Part shown: piece by piece, positions 24,504-37,000 of the stretch
How positions within the stretch are numbered: position 1 is the first letter of the stretch
How the letters are laid out: each line of letters begins with the position of its first letter
Assembly: GCA_014925825.1 (NCBI GenBank)
Contig: JACGCK010000198.1
Coordinates: 1 to 64,000, forward strand
DNA from: Pholiota molesta
Taxonomy: Eukaryota; Basidiomycota; Agaricomycetes; Agaricales; Strophariaceae
Length of the DNA: 64,000 nt
Direction: 5' to 3'
Notes under the pieces: generated by a model
Told to the model about the DNA's origin: nothing
What the model saw: only the letters and a program-made list of their open reading frames with translations
The model's database searches: none
Position numbers and translations under genes: made by a program

Positions 24504-25057
24504 AGTGTAAGTAACTGTCAGAAATTAGAACAACGCCAACCACAATAATAATTGAATTCTATTAGCGCGCGCGTCATGTGATTAATAATTAAACGAAAAC
24601 GCAAATCACTCATTGTCAACTTGAACTTGCCACTCTTCGTCAAAGCCCTTGCAACTTTGTCCTAACAAATCTAGTCAATGTTGAACCAAACTAAAGGGCG
24701 GAACCCACTTCTATATGTCTGAAGCAATCGACAGGCGTCTGCGATGGCGCCACTGAAATCACGACATTAACAACAGCCGCAGCAATGGACGACAAAGCGC
24801 GAATACACCAAACCACACCGTCAGTGAACGACAGAACCGCAGCGAAGTTTTCACGCAGAAGAAGGGCTGTTCTTGACGGGTTTGGGCTGAACGTGGTGTG
24901 CCATAATAGTGGATGTTGGTCTGCAGAGGCTGCATGCGAGCCTTCAGCTTGAGGTGAAGGCGTGCAAGATCTATTTCGAGCATGGCTGATATAGAGAATT
25001 GTTATCTGTCTATAAGATGACCATGCTCACCGCCTCCCTTTCCCAGGATTTTCTATG
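24504..25057. promoter_or_regulatory. Shared divergent promoter region of two Hsp70-like genes
   Basis: This 554-bp stretch lies between the start codons of copy 3 (minus) and copy 4 (plus), so both promoters must be here. I looked for repeated GAAnnTTC heat-shock elements and did not see a convincing array. There is therefore no sequence support for heat induction. Confidence 0.5.
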
Positions 25058-27677
25058 ATGGCCTCCCGGTCTGCGTATAATGGTCACCGAAAGCTCGTTC
25101 TTGCTCTTGATGTTGGAACTAAGTACAGTGGAATATCGTACAGGTGCGCAATTGGCTAGCGGCGATAGGTGTAGTGCCAGCATGCTGACGGGGACCCAAT
25201 TGCAGTATCCTCGATCCTGGGCAGGTGCCAGAAATTAAAGGTGTAACAAGGTCTGTAAATGCTGCTCAACGAATGTATATTCAAGGCTTACTAACGGGGA
25301 GAGCTGCTAGATTCCCTGCCCATGAGCACATCAGTGGTGCATCGAAAATCCCGACTATCATCTACTACGATCGCAATGGGAAGGTACAAGCAGTGGGCGC
25401 TGAAGCCATGAGAGAGGGCATCTATGAGCAAGCAGAGGACGAGCAATGGGTCAAGGCCGAGTTGTGCGTGAAGTAGTTATATCACTATCAAGGACGAACG
25501 TTGATGGTGCATATTCTCGTGTTTACAGGTTCAAACTTCACCTCCGATCGCGAGTGGGCCCTGGCGCAGGAAGAGAAGTCAGCAGCGATATCCCACCTTT
25601 GCCTCCCAACAAAACTGTCGTCGACGTCTTCGCCGACTTCCTGGCGTACCTCTTCGAATGCGCGTCGAGCTATATCAAGGTCACACATGCGCACGGCGTC
25701 GACCTCTGGGCGTCGGTCAAGGATCAAATCGATTTTGTGCTATCCCACCCTAACGGCTGGGAAGGTACACCACAATCTCAGATGCGTAGGGCTGCAGTCC
25801 TCGCGGGCCTCATTCCAGATACCACCGCCGGACACGCGCGCCTGTCGTTTGTCACAGAAGGAGAGGCCATTCTACATTTTGCTATTCAGAATGGGCTCCC
25901 GGCAGAAGCGATGAAGGTACTCTCCAAGTTTAAATCTACCATTCACTGGACTTCGGAGTTGATGTGATCTTTACAGACAGGTGACGGCGTCGTGATCGTC
26001 GATGCGGGAGAACATACTATTGACGTCAGTTCATATAGCAAGAACACGTTAGCATACAAGGAAGCATTTGAAGAGGTTGCTGCTCCCCAATGTAAGTCAG
26101 CTAGCTCTGCTCACTCTCTACAATTCCGAATCTGATCGCACTTCAGGTCATTTCCATGGTTCTATCTTCGTTAGCATCCACGCCCGCCTATTCCTCGGAA
26201 GTTCGTCATTCCTTTGAAACATCTGCTCGCATTTGCTCATTCTCATCTCTGCTCAGATTACCTGGCTGGATCTCCCTTTGCTGACGATATCGAACATATC
26301 GTGCGCTGCTTCGATAAGACCACGAAACTACGATTCAGAAACGAAGAAGAAACGCAATACGTCAAGTTCGGTACGACCAGAGACAACGACCCCAGCTACA
26401 GCATCCGCTTCGGACAGCTCAAACTCCTAGGGTCCGTTCCCTCTAACCTTTCGCTGTCAACTGTTCTCATCTAATCATTCTGTATGATCTCTAGGACGGA
26501 TGTCGCATTGTTCTTCCAGCCTTCCATCGACTGTATCGTCAAGGCCGTGCTCGATCATAAACGGACTGCACGCAACCCTATTACCGTCAGTGTGTCTCTC
26601 ATATCTTCGCACATTCCACAGCTTGTCTGACTGAGCCATGTGATATAGCACGTCGTTCTTGCAGGAGGCTTTGCCGCGAGCAATTATATGTTCAACAAAG
26701 TACACGCTGCGCTGGCGCCTGCCGGCCTGAACATCCTCCGCCCGGAAAGTCATGTGTCAGTTGTTTCCTCCATTATCTTCGTGCTGCTTGTTTTGACCTT
26801 GCTTTTCCAACAGAAACAAAGCGATATCAGATGGTGCTATCTCCTTCTACCTTGCCCACTATGTGCGAACCAGAGTGGCCAAGATCACGTACGGGAACTT
26901 CTATAATATCCAATACAACCCCGACGCGCCAGACCACCGCGAACGGTCCTCGACGGCCTACATCTCGGCAAATGGCCTCAAGTATCTTCCTGATATGTTC
27001 GACCTGATTCTGCCAAAGGTCTGCATCCCACCGAATTTTCTGTGTTTAACAGGAATAGCGTTCATAGGGTGAGGGTTTTCAGAATACCCAGACCACGGAG
27101 ACGATCGAATGTAGGCGCTCTTGTCACTGGAACAAAAATTCAATAAGCGAATTCAAGACAATGTCGCTTCCTCTTTGGTGCTATCGTGGGCCCTTGGCTG
27201 TGCCGCAATGGAAGGACGAGGATCCGCGTAAGGCTAACTATCACTCTCAACTAACCTTTCGCCTTGATGAAGATAATTAACGATGGATTGACTGGTTTCT
27301 TTTGCACATAGAGAACTTCACCAAACTGTGCTCGATTGTTGCTGATCTCTCGCATCTGCCACTGAAGTCGAAGAAGAAAATAGCGGGCTCGGGCATGTTT
27401 TATAGGATGGATTTTGACATCGTGCTGTTGTTTGGGTTGACGGAGCTGAACGCGCAGATTGCGTGGAAGGAAGGGGTGAGTGGTGTTTTCTGTATCCCGG
27501 GAAGACACTGGGAGGTGCTGATCGAATCTCAAATCTGCTTTCATCTTTCATTTCGTATAGAACGTTGAGAAAAGGTATGTGAATTGGGTTTTATTGTGAT
27601 GTTTATGTGTTCTCATTGTTCTTTCTAGGAGTGAGGCTAAGCTCGTGTACGATCCCGATACCACTAATGATCGATGA
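25058..27677 (+). CDS. Hsp70-12-like ATPase, copy 4, altered phosphate-binding motif
   Basis: The start is at 25058 (a second in-frame ATG lies three bases upstream), chosen by alignment with the other copies. The full set of family exons is present, from LVLALDVGTKYSG to the terminal ..VYDPDTTNDR before a TGA at 27677. The phosphate-2 motif, VDAGGGTID in the other copies, reads VDAGEHTID here (GGA GAA CAT ACT). Gly-Gly to Glu-His in the loop that grips the ATP phosphates should impair nucleotide binding. The frame is otherwise open, and the adenosine motif HVVLAGGFAASNYMFN is kept. It could be a pseudo-ATPase with a regulatory role or an early stage of decay. It is closest to copy 1. Confidence 0.85.
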
Positions 27678-28116
27678 TACTGCATAAGTGTCGAATATGC
27701 CCCCAGTCTTGGTATATATTAATATAATTGCTGCTGTTTCGAAACATTGAGTTTTTTTCTCCCTTTCTGTGTGGATGTACCAACATTTTGACTTCTGATA
27801 GAGTAAACTATGGACTAATATAATCAACTGACTTGATTGGTTCTAACAGATGGTTGGCGCTGAATTACCTCTCGAAGCGTTTATAGTCAACGGGGCATTG
27901 CACCTTTGCTACATATATCATTTCGTGGTTTACCGCAGTCGAAGAAGAATTTCGTGGTAACACTCCAGATCATGCAGCTTCTGAATTCTACACGTGTAAT
28001 CATTCAAGCTAAGATGTACTATTACCACTAAATTACAAAATCCAAATACAGAGCCGGTATGGCTCTGACCTACAAGATATCAGAAGATATCCACAGCAGC
28101 TTCTTTGCTCTGCTCA
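27678..28116. other. Convergent intergenic region
   Basis: This 440-bp AT-rich stretch separates the converging 3' ends of Hsp70-like copy 4 and the fusion gene. No feature was recognised. Confidence 0.4.
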
Positions 28117-31100
28117 TCACCCCGCATAGACAGTGCTTTTGCTCTTCTCCGTTCTTCTAGGCGCGCTGGGCGGCTGCAGCAGCTCCTGCAGAGTGGACTG
28201 CAGGATGACCTTGGGCAGTAGGACGATGTGGGCCGCACCGCTGTGGGCCCCGCGCGACGACATATCGCGCAGCCCAATGCCTGCAGTGCCGAGAATAGCC
28301 CCACCACCGCCACCGCCGCCGCCGCCGTCCTTCTTCCGCTGTCCGTCGTCCAGCGCGTCCTCCATGCACTGCGGGTCAAATGGTGCCCCAGGGGCAGGGC
28401 AGTACACCTCGATGTCGGCCGATGTGAAGTGCTCGCCGAGCGCGATGCTAATATCGAGGATCGCCTTGAAGATGGACTCCCGCTGTTGCTCGAACGCGCT
28501 GCCCTTGTCCGGGTTGGAGAGCTCCCACCCGGCGATGCGCATGATATCGCATAGATTGTGGACGAAATCAAGCTCCCGCGTCCAGTTGCGCAATGGGGGG
28601 CGCGTGAGCGCGCGCGTTATCCCCCGCCAGCGGCTTGAGACAGCTTGCTCTTCTGTATGACGTTAAATTAAAAGGAGTTGTGCTCGTTAGCGGTCGTCTT
28701 GGACGAGCAAAAAAAAATTCACTACCTTTGCGTCTGATCTCTCCATACGCCCTGCTCAGGAAACTGTTGATCTCCTCCGCGCCCTCATACCAGCACTCGA
28801 TTTTTACGCTGCAGAATCTCGCAAAATAGATCTGCATGACGAGCTGTACGAGGATAGGATTAGGCTCCGGGTCGCTCGCAGTACCGACGAGCACCCTGGC
28901 AGCAGGCTCGCCGATCCACTTACACGTCGTCTGGTACGCGCTCTGGGTCTCCGCTTCCGACTCCCACTGGTGCTGCTTATGCATCAGCGAATCGGAGAAC
29001 CACGCCGCCACTTGGAAGACCTCCTCATTGAGATCGCTGACCTTCTGGCTGAGCTCCGACGCCGATAGAAGATCCACCTTGGTCGGGAACACTGATTTTA
29101 TGTTGTTGAGCTGACGCAAGACTCAAAGACATCCTCCCTACCTTGGTCGATCCGTTGACTCGCATCCAAGAGCTCCCTTTCTTTGATCCCCAAAAGCTTG
29201 CGGTATTCCTCCACCTCCCTTTTCGCCTTCTTAAGCTCGTCCTGCATTTGAACGCGATCCTGGACGAGGTCACGATTAGTGTGCCTCAGCTCTTGAATGT
29301 CACTTTCGACAGTTTTGAGATCATTCTGTGTGCGCTGGAGGCTATCCTGTGTGCGCTGAAGATCAGCACAGACCTTGTTGTAATCTTCTTTCGCTTTGTC
29401 GCGGGTTGGCCCAGGGTACGAGGAAGGTGTGCTGCAGAAATTCCCGTGTGTAGGCTTCGAAACGCGGCTTTGCACAAAGTGGTCCAGATAAAAGGAGACG
29501 GCACCGTCCGATACCGCTTTACTTCTGTTCAAGGGAAAATATGAGTAACGTCAAAAGAGGCGCTGTAGTAAAGACACAAACACATGGCTGTCAGGCCGAA
29601 GGACGTTGAAGCCGTCGGGCTCGAGCGCAGCGTGGACCAGATTGAACATGTAATTGTTGGCGGCAAAGCCTCCTACAAGAACAACATGCTAAAGAGGACA
29701 CAGTATGATACATCTGTGAAATATGAAAATATACAGGGCAGCCACTAACAGAGATTGGTTTGGCCGAGGTCGTTTTTTGATCCATCACGGCGTTGATAAT
29801 ACAGTCAATAGAAGGCTTGAAAAACGATGCCACATCCATCCTGGGCATTGTTTAGGCGGTAATCATTGAAAAGGCGAAAAGAAACGTACCCCAGCAGCTT
29901 AAGCTGTCCGAAACGAATATTATAGGCAGCATCATTGTCTCTGGTAGAACCAAACTTGATGTATTGATCATCTTCCGCAATTATGAACCGCTGTTTCGTA
30001 GTCTTATCAAAGCAGTGAACGATGTGGTCGATATCGTCAACAAAGGGGGATTCAGCCAGATAGTCTACGTGGTCATGATCATGATTAATGAAGCAACTGC
30101 GAACGTATGAGGAAGTTACGAACTCTGAAGGAACTGACGAGCGTGGATGGTGACGAATACAGACCCATAAAAATGAGCTAGATCAGGATTAGATTTAGAA
30201 TTTTAGATAAGTAGTAGGAAAGACAACTGACATCGGGGAGGTGCCATTTCTTCAAACACGGCCTTTGATGCTGCTGATACATTCCTGCTATATGAACCGA
30301 CATCAATAGTACCTCCTCCCGCATCGACAATTATCACACCGTCACCGTTCTGTGCAACATCCTAGTAAGCTTCGCCGCAATGCAGAGCGTGTTAGAAGGC
30401 GTACCTTCATCGCGCCCTCTGGGAGCCCATTCTGGATAGCAAAGTGCAGACTGGCCTCTCCCTCGGTGACGAACGAGAGCCGCGCATGTCCGACGGACGT
30501 ATCTGGGATGAGTCCCCCACGAACAGCAGCTTTGCGCATCTCTGACTGCTCTGTGCCCTCCCAGCCGTTGGGGTGCGACAGCACGAAGTCGATCTCGTCC
30601 TTCACGGATGCCCAGAGGACAGCGCCGTTCGCATGCGTCTCCTGAATGTAGCTTGACGCACATTTGAAGAGGTAGGCCAGGAAGTCGGCGAAGACCTCGA
30701 CGACTGTCTTGTTGAGTGGCAGGGGCTGGATCTCTGATAGTAGGTGGAGTTTGAACCTGTTGCCATGTCGCGTACACCGTCAGCATGTCGTCTTTGATCA
30801 AGTTGAAGACGTTCTACGCACCACTCGACCTTGACCCATTTCTCCTCCTCTGCCTGCACATAGATGACTTCACTCGCTGCTTCAGCACCGACAGCTCGTA
30901 TCTTCCCACTCTGATCATAGTAGACGATAGTCGGGATCTTCGATGCGCCATTGACTTGCTCTTGCGCAGGGAATCTAAACGTTCCACGTCAACACGACCG
31001 CATCGACTAGCCAACCTCAGAGCGTCACTATAGAACTACTTGACTTACCTTGTTACACCCTTGATTTCCGGTACTTTCCCTGGATCAAGCACGCTACGTA

Positions 31101-31241
31101 TACAAGAGCCTCCTAATTAGTTTAGCGCCCATCGCAATGAACAATGCCCTACCTGTACGATATACCACTGTATGAAGTTCCAACATCAAAGGCGAGGACG
31201 AGCTTTTGGCGACGACCCTTATACACAGACCGGGATGGCAT
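28117..31241 (-). CDS. Hsp70-12-like ATPase fused to a coiled-coil family C-terminus
   Basis: The start is the ATG at 31241. Exons down to about 29.58 kb encode a normal Hsp70-like N-terminus: LVLAFDVGTSYSG, LSHPNGWEGTEQSEM, VDAGGGTIDVGSYS, HVVLVGGFAANNYMFN. Exon 29142-29524 begins with the family's penultimate sequence (KAVSDGAVSFYLDHFVQSRVSK). It continues without any splice into STPSSYPGPTRDKAKEDYN, which aligns with the linker of coiled-coil gene D. The coiled coil follows, then an intron, then VFPTKVDLLSASELSQKV (28726-29091) and the family C-terminal domain (28117-28652) ending at a TGA. All junctions keep frame. The junction codon lies near 29433. The last Hsp70 exons are replaced, so this is a true chimera of the two families that populate this block. 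Its C-terminal half is very similar to gene D next door. Confidence 0.8.
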
Positions 31242-31605
31242 AGTGCAGATGTATGGGAAAGCAAGGGGGTGAAGGCGGCCATCCTATTTTTGTTTGCACC
31301 ATGCTATGTGGTAAGATCATTGTGGGCAACTTACATATGTTGGGTGATCAGAACGGCCTTTTTATTAGGACGATTGCCTTATATTTTTGTCCAACCCTTT
31401 TCTATTCACAATCATCCTTAGCAGTCGCTCAGCCGAGTCTAAGTATACGCAACGGTAGACTTACCAGGTGCAAACATAGTGATTCGCGCTATCGATGAGA
31501 CAATATGAAGAAATCCGAATACAAGCCATCCAGACCAATGTCCATGGCGTTCCCAAACCAGTGCAAAATATTCTACAATCATGACCCAGTCCTTTGCCTT
31601 GTGCA

Positions 31606-33579
31606 TCAATCGGCGTGGGGAGTGCTTTTGCTCTTCTTCGGTCTACTAGGCGCGCTGGCCGGCTGCAGCAGCTCCTGCAGAGTGGACTGCAGGATGACCT
31701 TGGGCAGTAGGACGATATGGGCCGCACCGCTGCGGGCCCCGCGCGACGACACATCGCACAGCCCAATACCTGCAGTGCCGAGAATAGCCCCACCAGCTCC
31801 GCCGCCGCCGCCGCCACCGTCCTTCTTCCGCCGTCCGTCGTCCAGCGCATCCTCCATGCACTGCGGGTCGAATGGCGCCCCAGGGGCAGGGCAGTACACC
31901 TCGATGTCGGCCGATGTGAAGTGCTCGCCGAGCGCGACGCGGATATCGAGGATCGCCTTGAAGATGGGCTTCAGCTGTTGCTCGAACGTGCTGCCCTTGT
32001 CCGGGCTGGAGAGCTCCCACTCGGCGATGCCCATGATGAGGCGTAGGTTGTGGGCGAAGTCCCGCGCCCAGTTGTCCGACGAGGGGCGCGTGAGCGCGTG
32101 CGTTATCGCCCGCCAGCGGCCTGAGACGGCTTGTTCTTCTGTATGACGTTAGATTAAAAAGGAGTTGTGCTCGTTAGCGGTGGTCTTGGAGGAGAAAAAT
32201 AAAAATCCACTACCTTTGTGTCTGATCTCTCCATACGTCCTGCTCAGGAAATTGTTTATCTCCTCCGAGCCCTCATGCCAGCACTGAATTTTTGCGCTGC
32301 AGAATCTCGCAAAATAGATCTGCATGACGAGCTGTACGAGGATAGGATTAGGCTCCGGGTCGCTTGCAGTACCGACGAGCACCCTGGCAGCAGGCTCGCC
32401 GATCCACATACACGCCGTCTGGTACGCGCTCTGGGTCTCCGCGTCCGAATTCCACTGGCGCTGCATATGCATCAGCGAATCGGCGAACCACGCCGCCGCT
32501 TGGAAGGCCTCTTCATTGAGATCGCCGACCTTCTGGCTGAGCTCCGACGCCGAGAGCAGGTCCGCCTTGGTCAGGAACACCTGCGCGCCCATGAGCTCCT
32601 TGCCCCGGATCTCGGACAGGTTGCGGTAGTCCTCGAGCTCGCGCTGCACGTTGCGGAGCTCGTTCTGCAGCGTCGCCGCGTTCTCGCGGTACCGGAGGCG
32701 CTCCTGGTCGATCTCGCGGTTCGCGTGCTTCAGGTGGCGGTTGTCGCTCTCGGCGCGCTTCAGGTCGCTCTGCAGGCGCTGGTTGTCAGCAAAGAGCCGG
32801 TGATATTCTTCTGTCGCTTTATCGCGGGCTGGATCAGGGGTCGAGGTAGATAAAGACATGAATTTTCCTAGGTATCTAGTACTGAGGCTTGGCATTCGAC
32901 TGGAGTCAGGTCCGGGGCGGCTACTATGAACAGGAACTTCTTGAGCATTGGAAGCCGAGCGCGGCTCGCGAGGGAGGCCGGCTTGTCTGCCTGCACTACC
33001 CCCGGTTGCAGCTGCATGGTCAGCCTGCGATGCTTGGGATCTCGAAGCTGTATTGACTTGCTGTTTCTGTTCGGGCACTGGCGAATCTAGCTCAAAGAAA
33101 TCTTCCTCCTCTGATGAATTCGACATTTGCGGGGGCAACGTCGACGGAGTCTGGGCGCTTGCCCTCGCAGAACTTGAACGGGCATCGTCTGTGGGTCTGG
33201 GGTGGTGTCGCGGGTGTGGAACATCGACAGAGGAATGCATGCGTGCCGAATCTCCCTGATCTCTGTGACGGGGGTTATCGTCGGCGTCGCGCCTGGACGT
33301 CGAGGATCTGTTTGGATCCCGCTCTTTCGTAGTTGTAGAGGAGCCTCCATGTCGATCCCCACGCTCATGGTGCCCTGTACCTTGAGGTGTCAAAGGTCGG
33401 GGTTCGTTAAGGTTTCCGCCATCGTTCAGAGTCGGTTTAGGTGGCTTTGGAGGTGGCCGATTATCAATAGAGTGAGAATGGGCATGCGCCGAAGCATAGT
33501 TCGCGGGCTCAGCCTCATGTAACCTGGACACCATGGTTCTACTGGAATCACTGTCCGGCGCGGCGTTGGAAGCAGGCAT
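31606..33579 (-). CDS. Coiled-coil family protein D with disordered head
   Basis: Exons 32214-33579 and 31606-32138 (phase-1 intron) encode 632 residues. The first 240 or so residues are Ser/Pro/His/Arg-rich and probably disordered. A coiled coil starts near the linker STSTPDPARDKATEEY (QRLQSDLKRAESDN.., RENAATLQNELRNVQ). The shared block FLTKADLLSASELSQKV..ILVQLVMQIYFARF follows, then EEQAVSGRWRAIT across the intron. The C-terminal domain has FTSADIEVYCPAPGAPFDPQCM, a run of about eight Gly, and VLLPKVILQSTL. No membrane segment is present. The gene lies directly upstream of the fusion gene on the same strand, and its sequence from the linker onward is the probable donor of the fusion's C-terminal half. 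Function is unknown. Confidence 0.85.
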
Positions 33580-34029
33580 GGGTTGCGGTTGGATGACCAG
33601 TGGAGGCGGAGAAGGTCGTGGTGGGAAGTAAGAGCCTCATTGATAGTATAGGCGCTTATTTGGACTGTTCGTCCCTGCGAAAGGCTGTTCAACGGCAGCG
33701 CCGAATTACAGTTCGATGATCAATTAATCGCTGATCATCAAGATTAGATTTAGATAAGGCTCATTGGATGTTAAGGCCATGGTTGGACGTCCAACCACGT
33801 TCTAATGCCCATCGTTAATTAATCATGATGTCGACGAAGGCTTATAGCGTGATAAAAAGCTAATAATTATTGCGAATGATTGTCCAGTGAGCAGCAATGA
33901 AGAGTAACATGATGGCTAGGTGGATTAATTAAGATCGGGAAAAGGATGCCTCAGGTATACATACTACAGGATCGTGGGGGTGGTGGTTATCAATATTGGA
34001 ACATAATGCTTGGGTGGGGGGGAAGGGTA
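33580..34029. other. Intergenic boundary of the expanded block
   Basis: This stretch of about 450 bp separates the last coiled-coil gene from the Bem2-like gene. It is AT-rich in the middle, with no gene or repeat recognised. Confidence 0.4.
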
Positions 34030-37000
34030 TTAATTAGGGGTATATTGGCTTCCATTTTCGAATGATGGTTCGTCGTCATGTGAGTCGTGCATGGGTTCAT
34101 AGTTTTCTTCTTCATCCTCCTCTTCGTCCTCTTCTAAGATGGCGGAATCGACATCGACATCGTCTTCAGAATGTGGCTCCTCTCCTTCAGGATCGGCATC
34201 GGCGAAGAGGAAATGGAACTAGCAGAAAAGATTTAGCTTCCTTGCTCGATGGTTCAGAAAAGAGAAAACACGGACATGGGTAATAAGCGCCTTGACTAGT
34301 TTATGAGAAAGTCCCATATTATTCAAGATCATCACGAAATCGTTCTGAGGCGCCCTCAAAAGATTAGGGCTGAAGACGATAGCCAACGCTTCGGCGGTCA
34401 TATGGTTGTATTCCTCATAATCTGTGACCCTACAAGACATTCAGAACCAATAAAGAAACACTTCCAGAATGCAACGTACTTGTCAAGATGCTCTGATACT
34501 CGGCGAAGAATATCAAAGTTAGGTTGAGGAAGGGCTTGAATGACGTTGCGAATGCTAATCAGGCGGTCATCCAGATTTTCTTGTCCTGTAGGGTATTTGA
34601 GTAACAGGCATTGAAAATCTACGGAATCCACGTACTCATTGCTTCCATCACATCGTGGTAAGAAGATGGCGGAAATACTGGCTCTGGAAGGACACGGAAC
34701 CAAGATTTGACCAAGTCGCAGAGAGCATGGACGTCTGTCGTTTGTCTGATAGGATGTTCACCCCTGTTGTATGCCTCTTTGAGGGCGTTAATTTCTGTGG
34801 AGGCGCCAGCAATTCGGTCTAATGGCGTAACATTAGGATCAACTTGATTGTATAGAGGAGAGCAGAGATATAGGACGTACATATGCCGACTTCGTTCAAA
34901 CCGCGGGCTTCTATCTCAGCCAGGCATTCCTCAATAATTACAGGAACAGTTCCAGGCGGAATATGTTCGCCACCAGCCTCTCTTCGTAACAGAAATTCGA
35001 GTTCGACAGCAAAGACTACACAAAGCTTATCAGACAACGACAAACTCAAGATTGCAACATAACTTACCAGCTTTGGGATCGCGCGAAGCAACAATTGGGT
35101 GGTGGTGAATATGATCAGCAATCTGGGGTTTGGGAGAATTGCCGAGGTATGTAAGGCGCCGTTTCGCAGCTATCTTCGTAACACGAGAGATAGTTTCGAG
35201 CCATTTCGTCATCTCGCGCTTACTGGTAGCCTGCAAGAGATAATGGCCGCCGTCTTCGGTATCAAGCTGGAAAGTATATGACCGCTCGTTGTTGATGAAC
35301 TGCGCGACCTGCGCATCCATGACACTGAGCACAAGTGACGGTTTTCCGGTCGACGAGAAATCCAGCTTCGAGGGGGTCCGCCTGAGGCCAGTGGATGGTG
35401 CAGTATCGGAAACGAAAGCACTGGAAATAGGCCGCATGAAATTCAAGAACGCCGACATACTCTTCTTATTGCGGTGCTGCTTCTGCGCGCTCGAGAGGGG
35501 TTTACGCGGTCGCATGGCTTTGTTGAGCAAATCATCACGGCGTTCATTCTTGCTTTGTTCCTGAAGCTTTTCCCTCTGGAGACGTGTTCGGAGCGCTTTA
35601 TCTCGGCGATTCTTCTCGATCTGGATGGCCACGACCTTGTTAAACGGTCGTATAGCCTTCTTGGTCGACCCTCCGCTCATACTTGGCGTCGCGGCCTCCC
35701 TAAATGCCTCTTCCTTGATGCCGCGATGATCGAACTGTAGGTTAAGGACCTCCTTCTCAATGTTATTGAGACGTTCGAAGCCACGTCTATGGACTTCTTC
35801 TGATGCAGCATTTTTGCGAGCTGATGGAAGACACGACGATTTGCTGATCAGATTACAGAGATGCCTAAGACAGAAATTAGATTACACCCGAATACCAATG
35901 GATCTTCTCGAATTGTACTGACCTGCGTTTATCGAAATTTACGAGGCTTTGGCCTTCGTGAGATGATGCCTCTATGATATCTGGCGTAGCAATAATTTCC
36001 AGCATGCGTTCCAAAAGCCATCCCATGTCTACTGTTAACGAATCCACTGACGATGTTGATTGCACATAGGGGCGATGCAACAATGCAGCTAGAGATTCAC
36101 AAGAGGCACCTCGGCCAATGGCGATACCCTGCCATGCGCGATGATGCATGCGACTCTCTACACTCAAAAGAGCGGAGGTCGCTACCGCCTCGACAAATGA
36201 CCGCACGCATGGCTGATCCATCAACTGAGGCGTCGAAGGCGTCTCCGTATTTCGCAATCGAGCGACCTCTATCACCTGCACAAGGAGCTCCATGCGGGCC
36301 TGTCTTGCACGCAGGCCGATTCGAGGAGCCACCAGCTTGGCCACAAGCCATTTGCGTATGATTGCATAAGCTCGGATGCAGCTGCGCACGCCGGGTGGAA
36401 GTAGTCGATACAACGCATCTTGCGTCAACTCGGAGATTAGAGACGACGGCTCGACCTCTTGTATATGGGTATAGATAGTTTGGATCTCGACTAGCTCTTC
36501 GATGGACCCGGCGTCCCGAGATGAGAACCAGCCCGTGCGATCTGAGCTCTGGACTTCGAGTAGATCCGCAGTTATATAGAGGTCCTATCCACATTATTAG
36601 AGATTATACAGAAAAAGAACGTGTAAAATGGACATACCTCCTGAGTGACGTTACTGAATGCTGCACTGAACATCCCATCCAGATTTTCCACGAAGCTTTC
36701 GGGATCCATTCGGTCAAAATCAGGTGGGTCTCGAGTACTGGTATTGCGCGTTCGCGCGCCCCTGCTGGGTTGGGATCGCTGGTGTAGTCCATGAGAGATA
36801 GTAGGTCGCATAGTCTGTGACGTGAAAGTCGACTTCACAGATCGCAACGTTTCGGTCAACGATTCCCAAGCCTTTTGGACAGCCGGAGCGCCGAGCATCG
36901 TAGATTTGAAGACGAGATGATCTGAACGACTCTCCAAAAATGCACGGACAGCATTATAGAGTTGAACATCGTCTAAGATGTCTTGCGCACCGCCGCCGAT

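Noticed and set aside
28300..28330. Poly-Gly (GCC) run as a mobile or regulatory repeat
   Set aside because: It is a short in-frame Gly run shared with gene D at 31800-31822 and best seen as a flexible loop in the protein.
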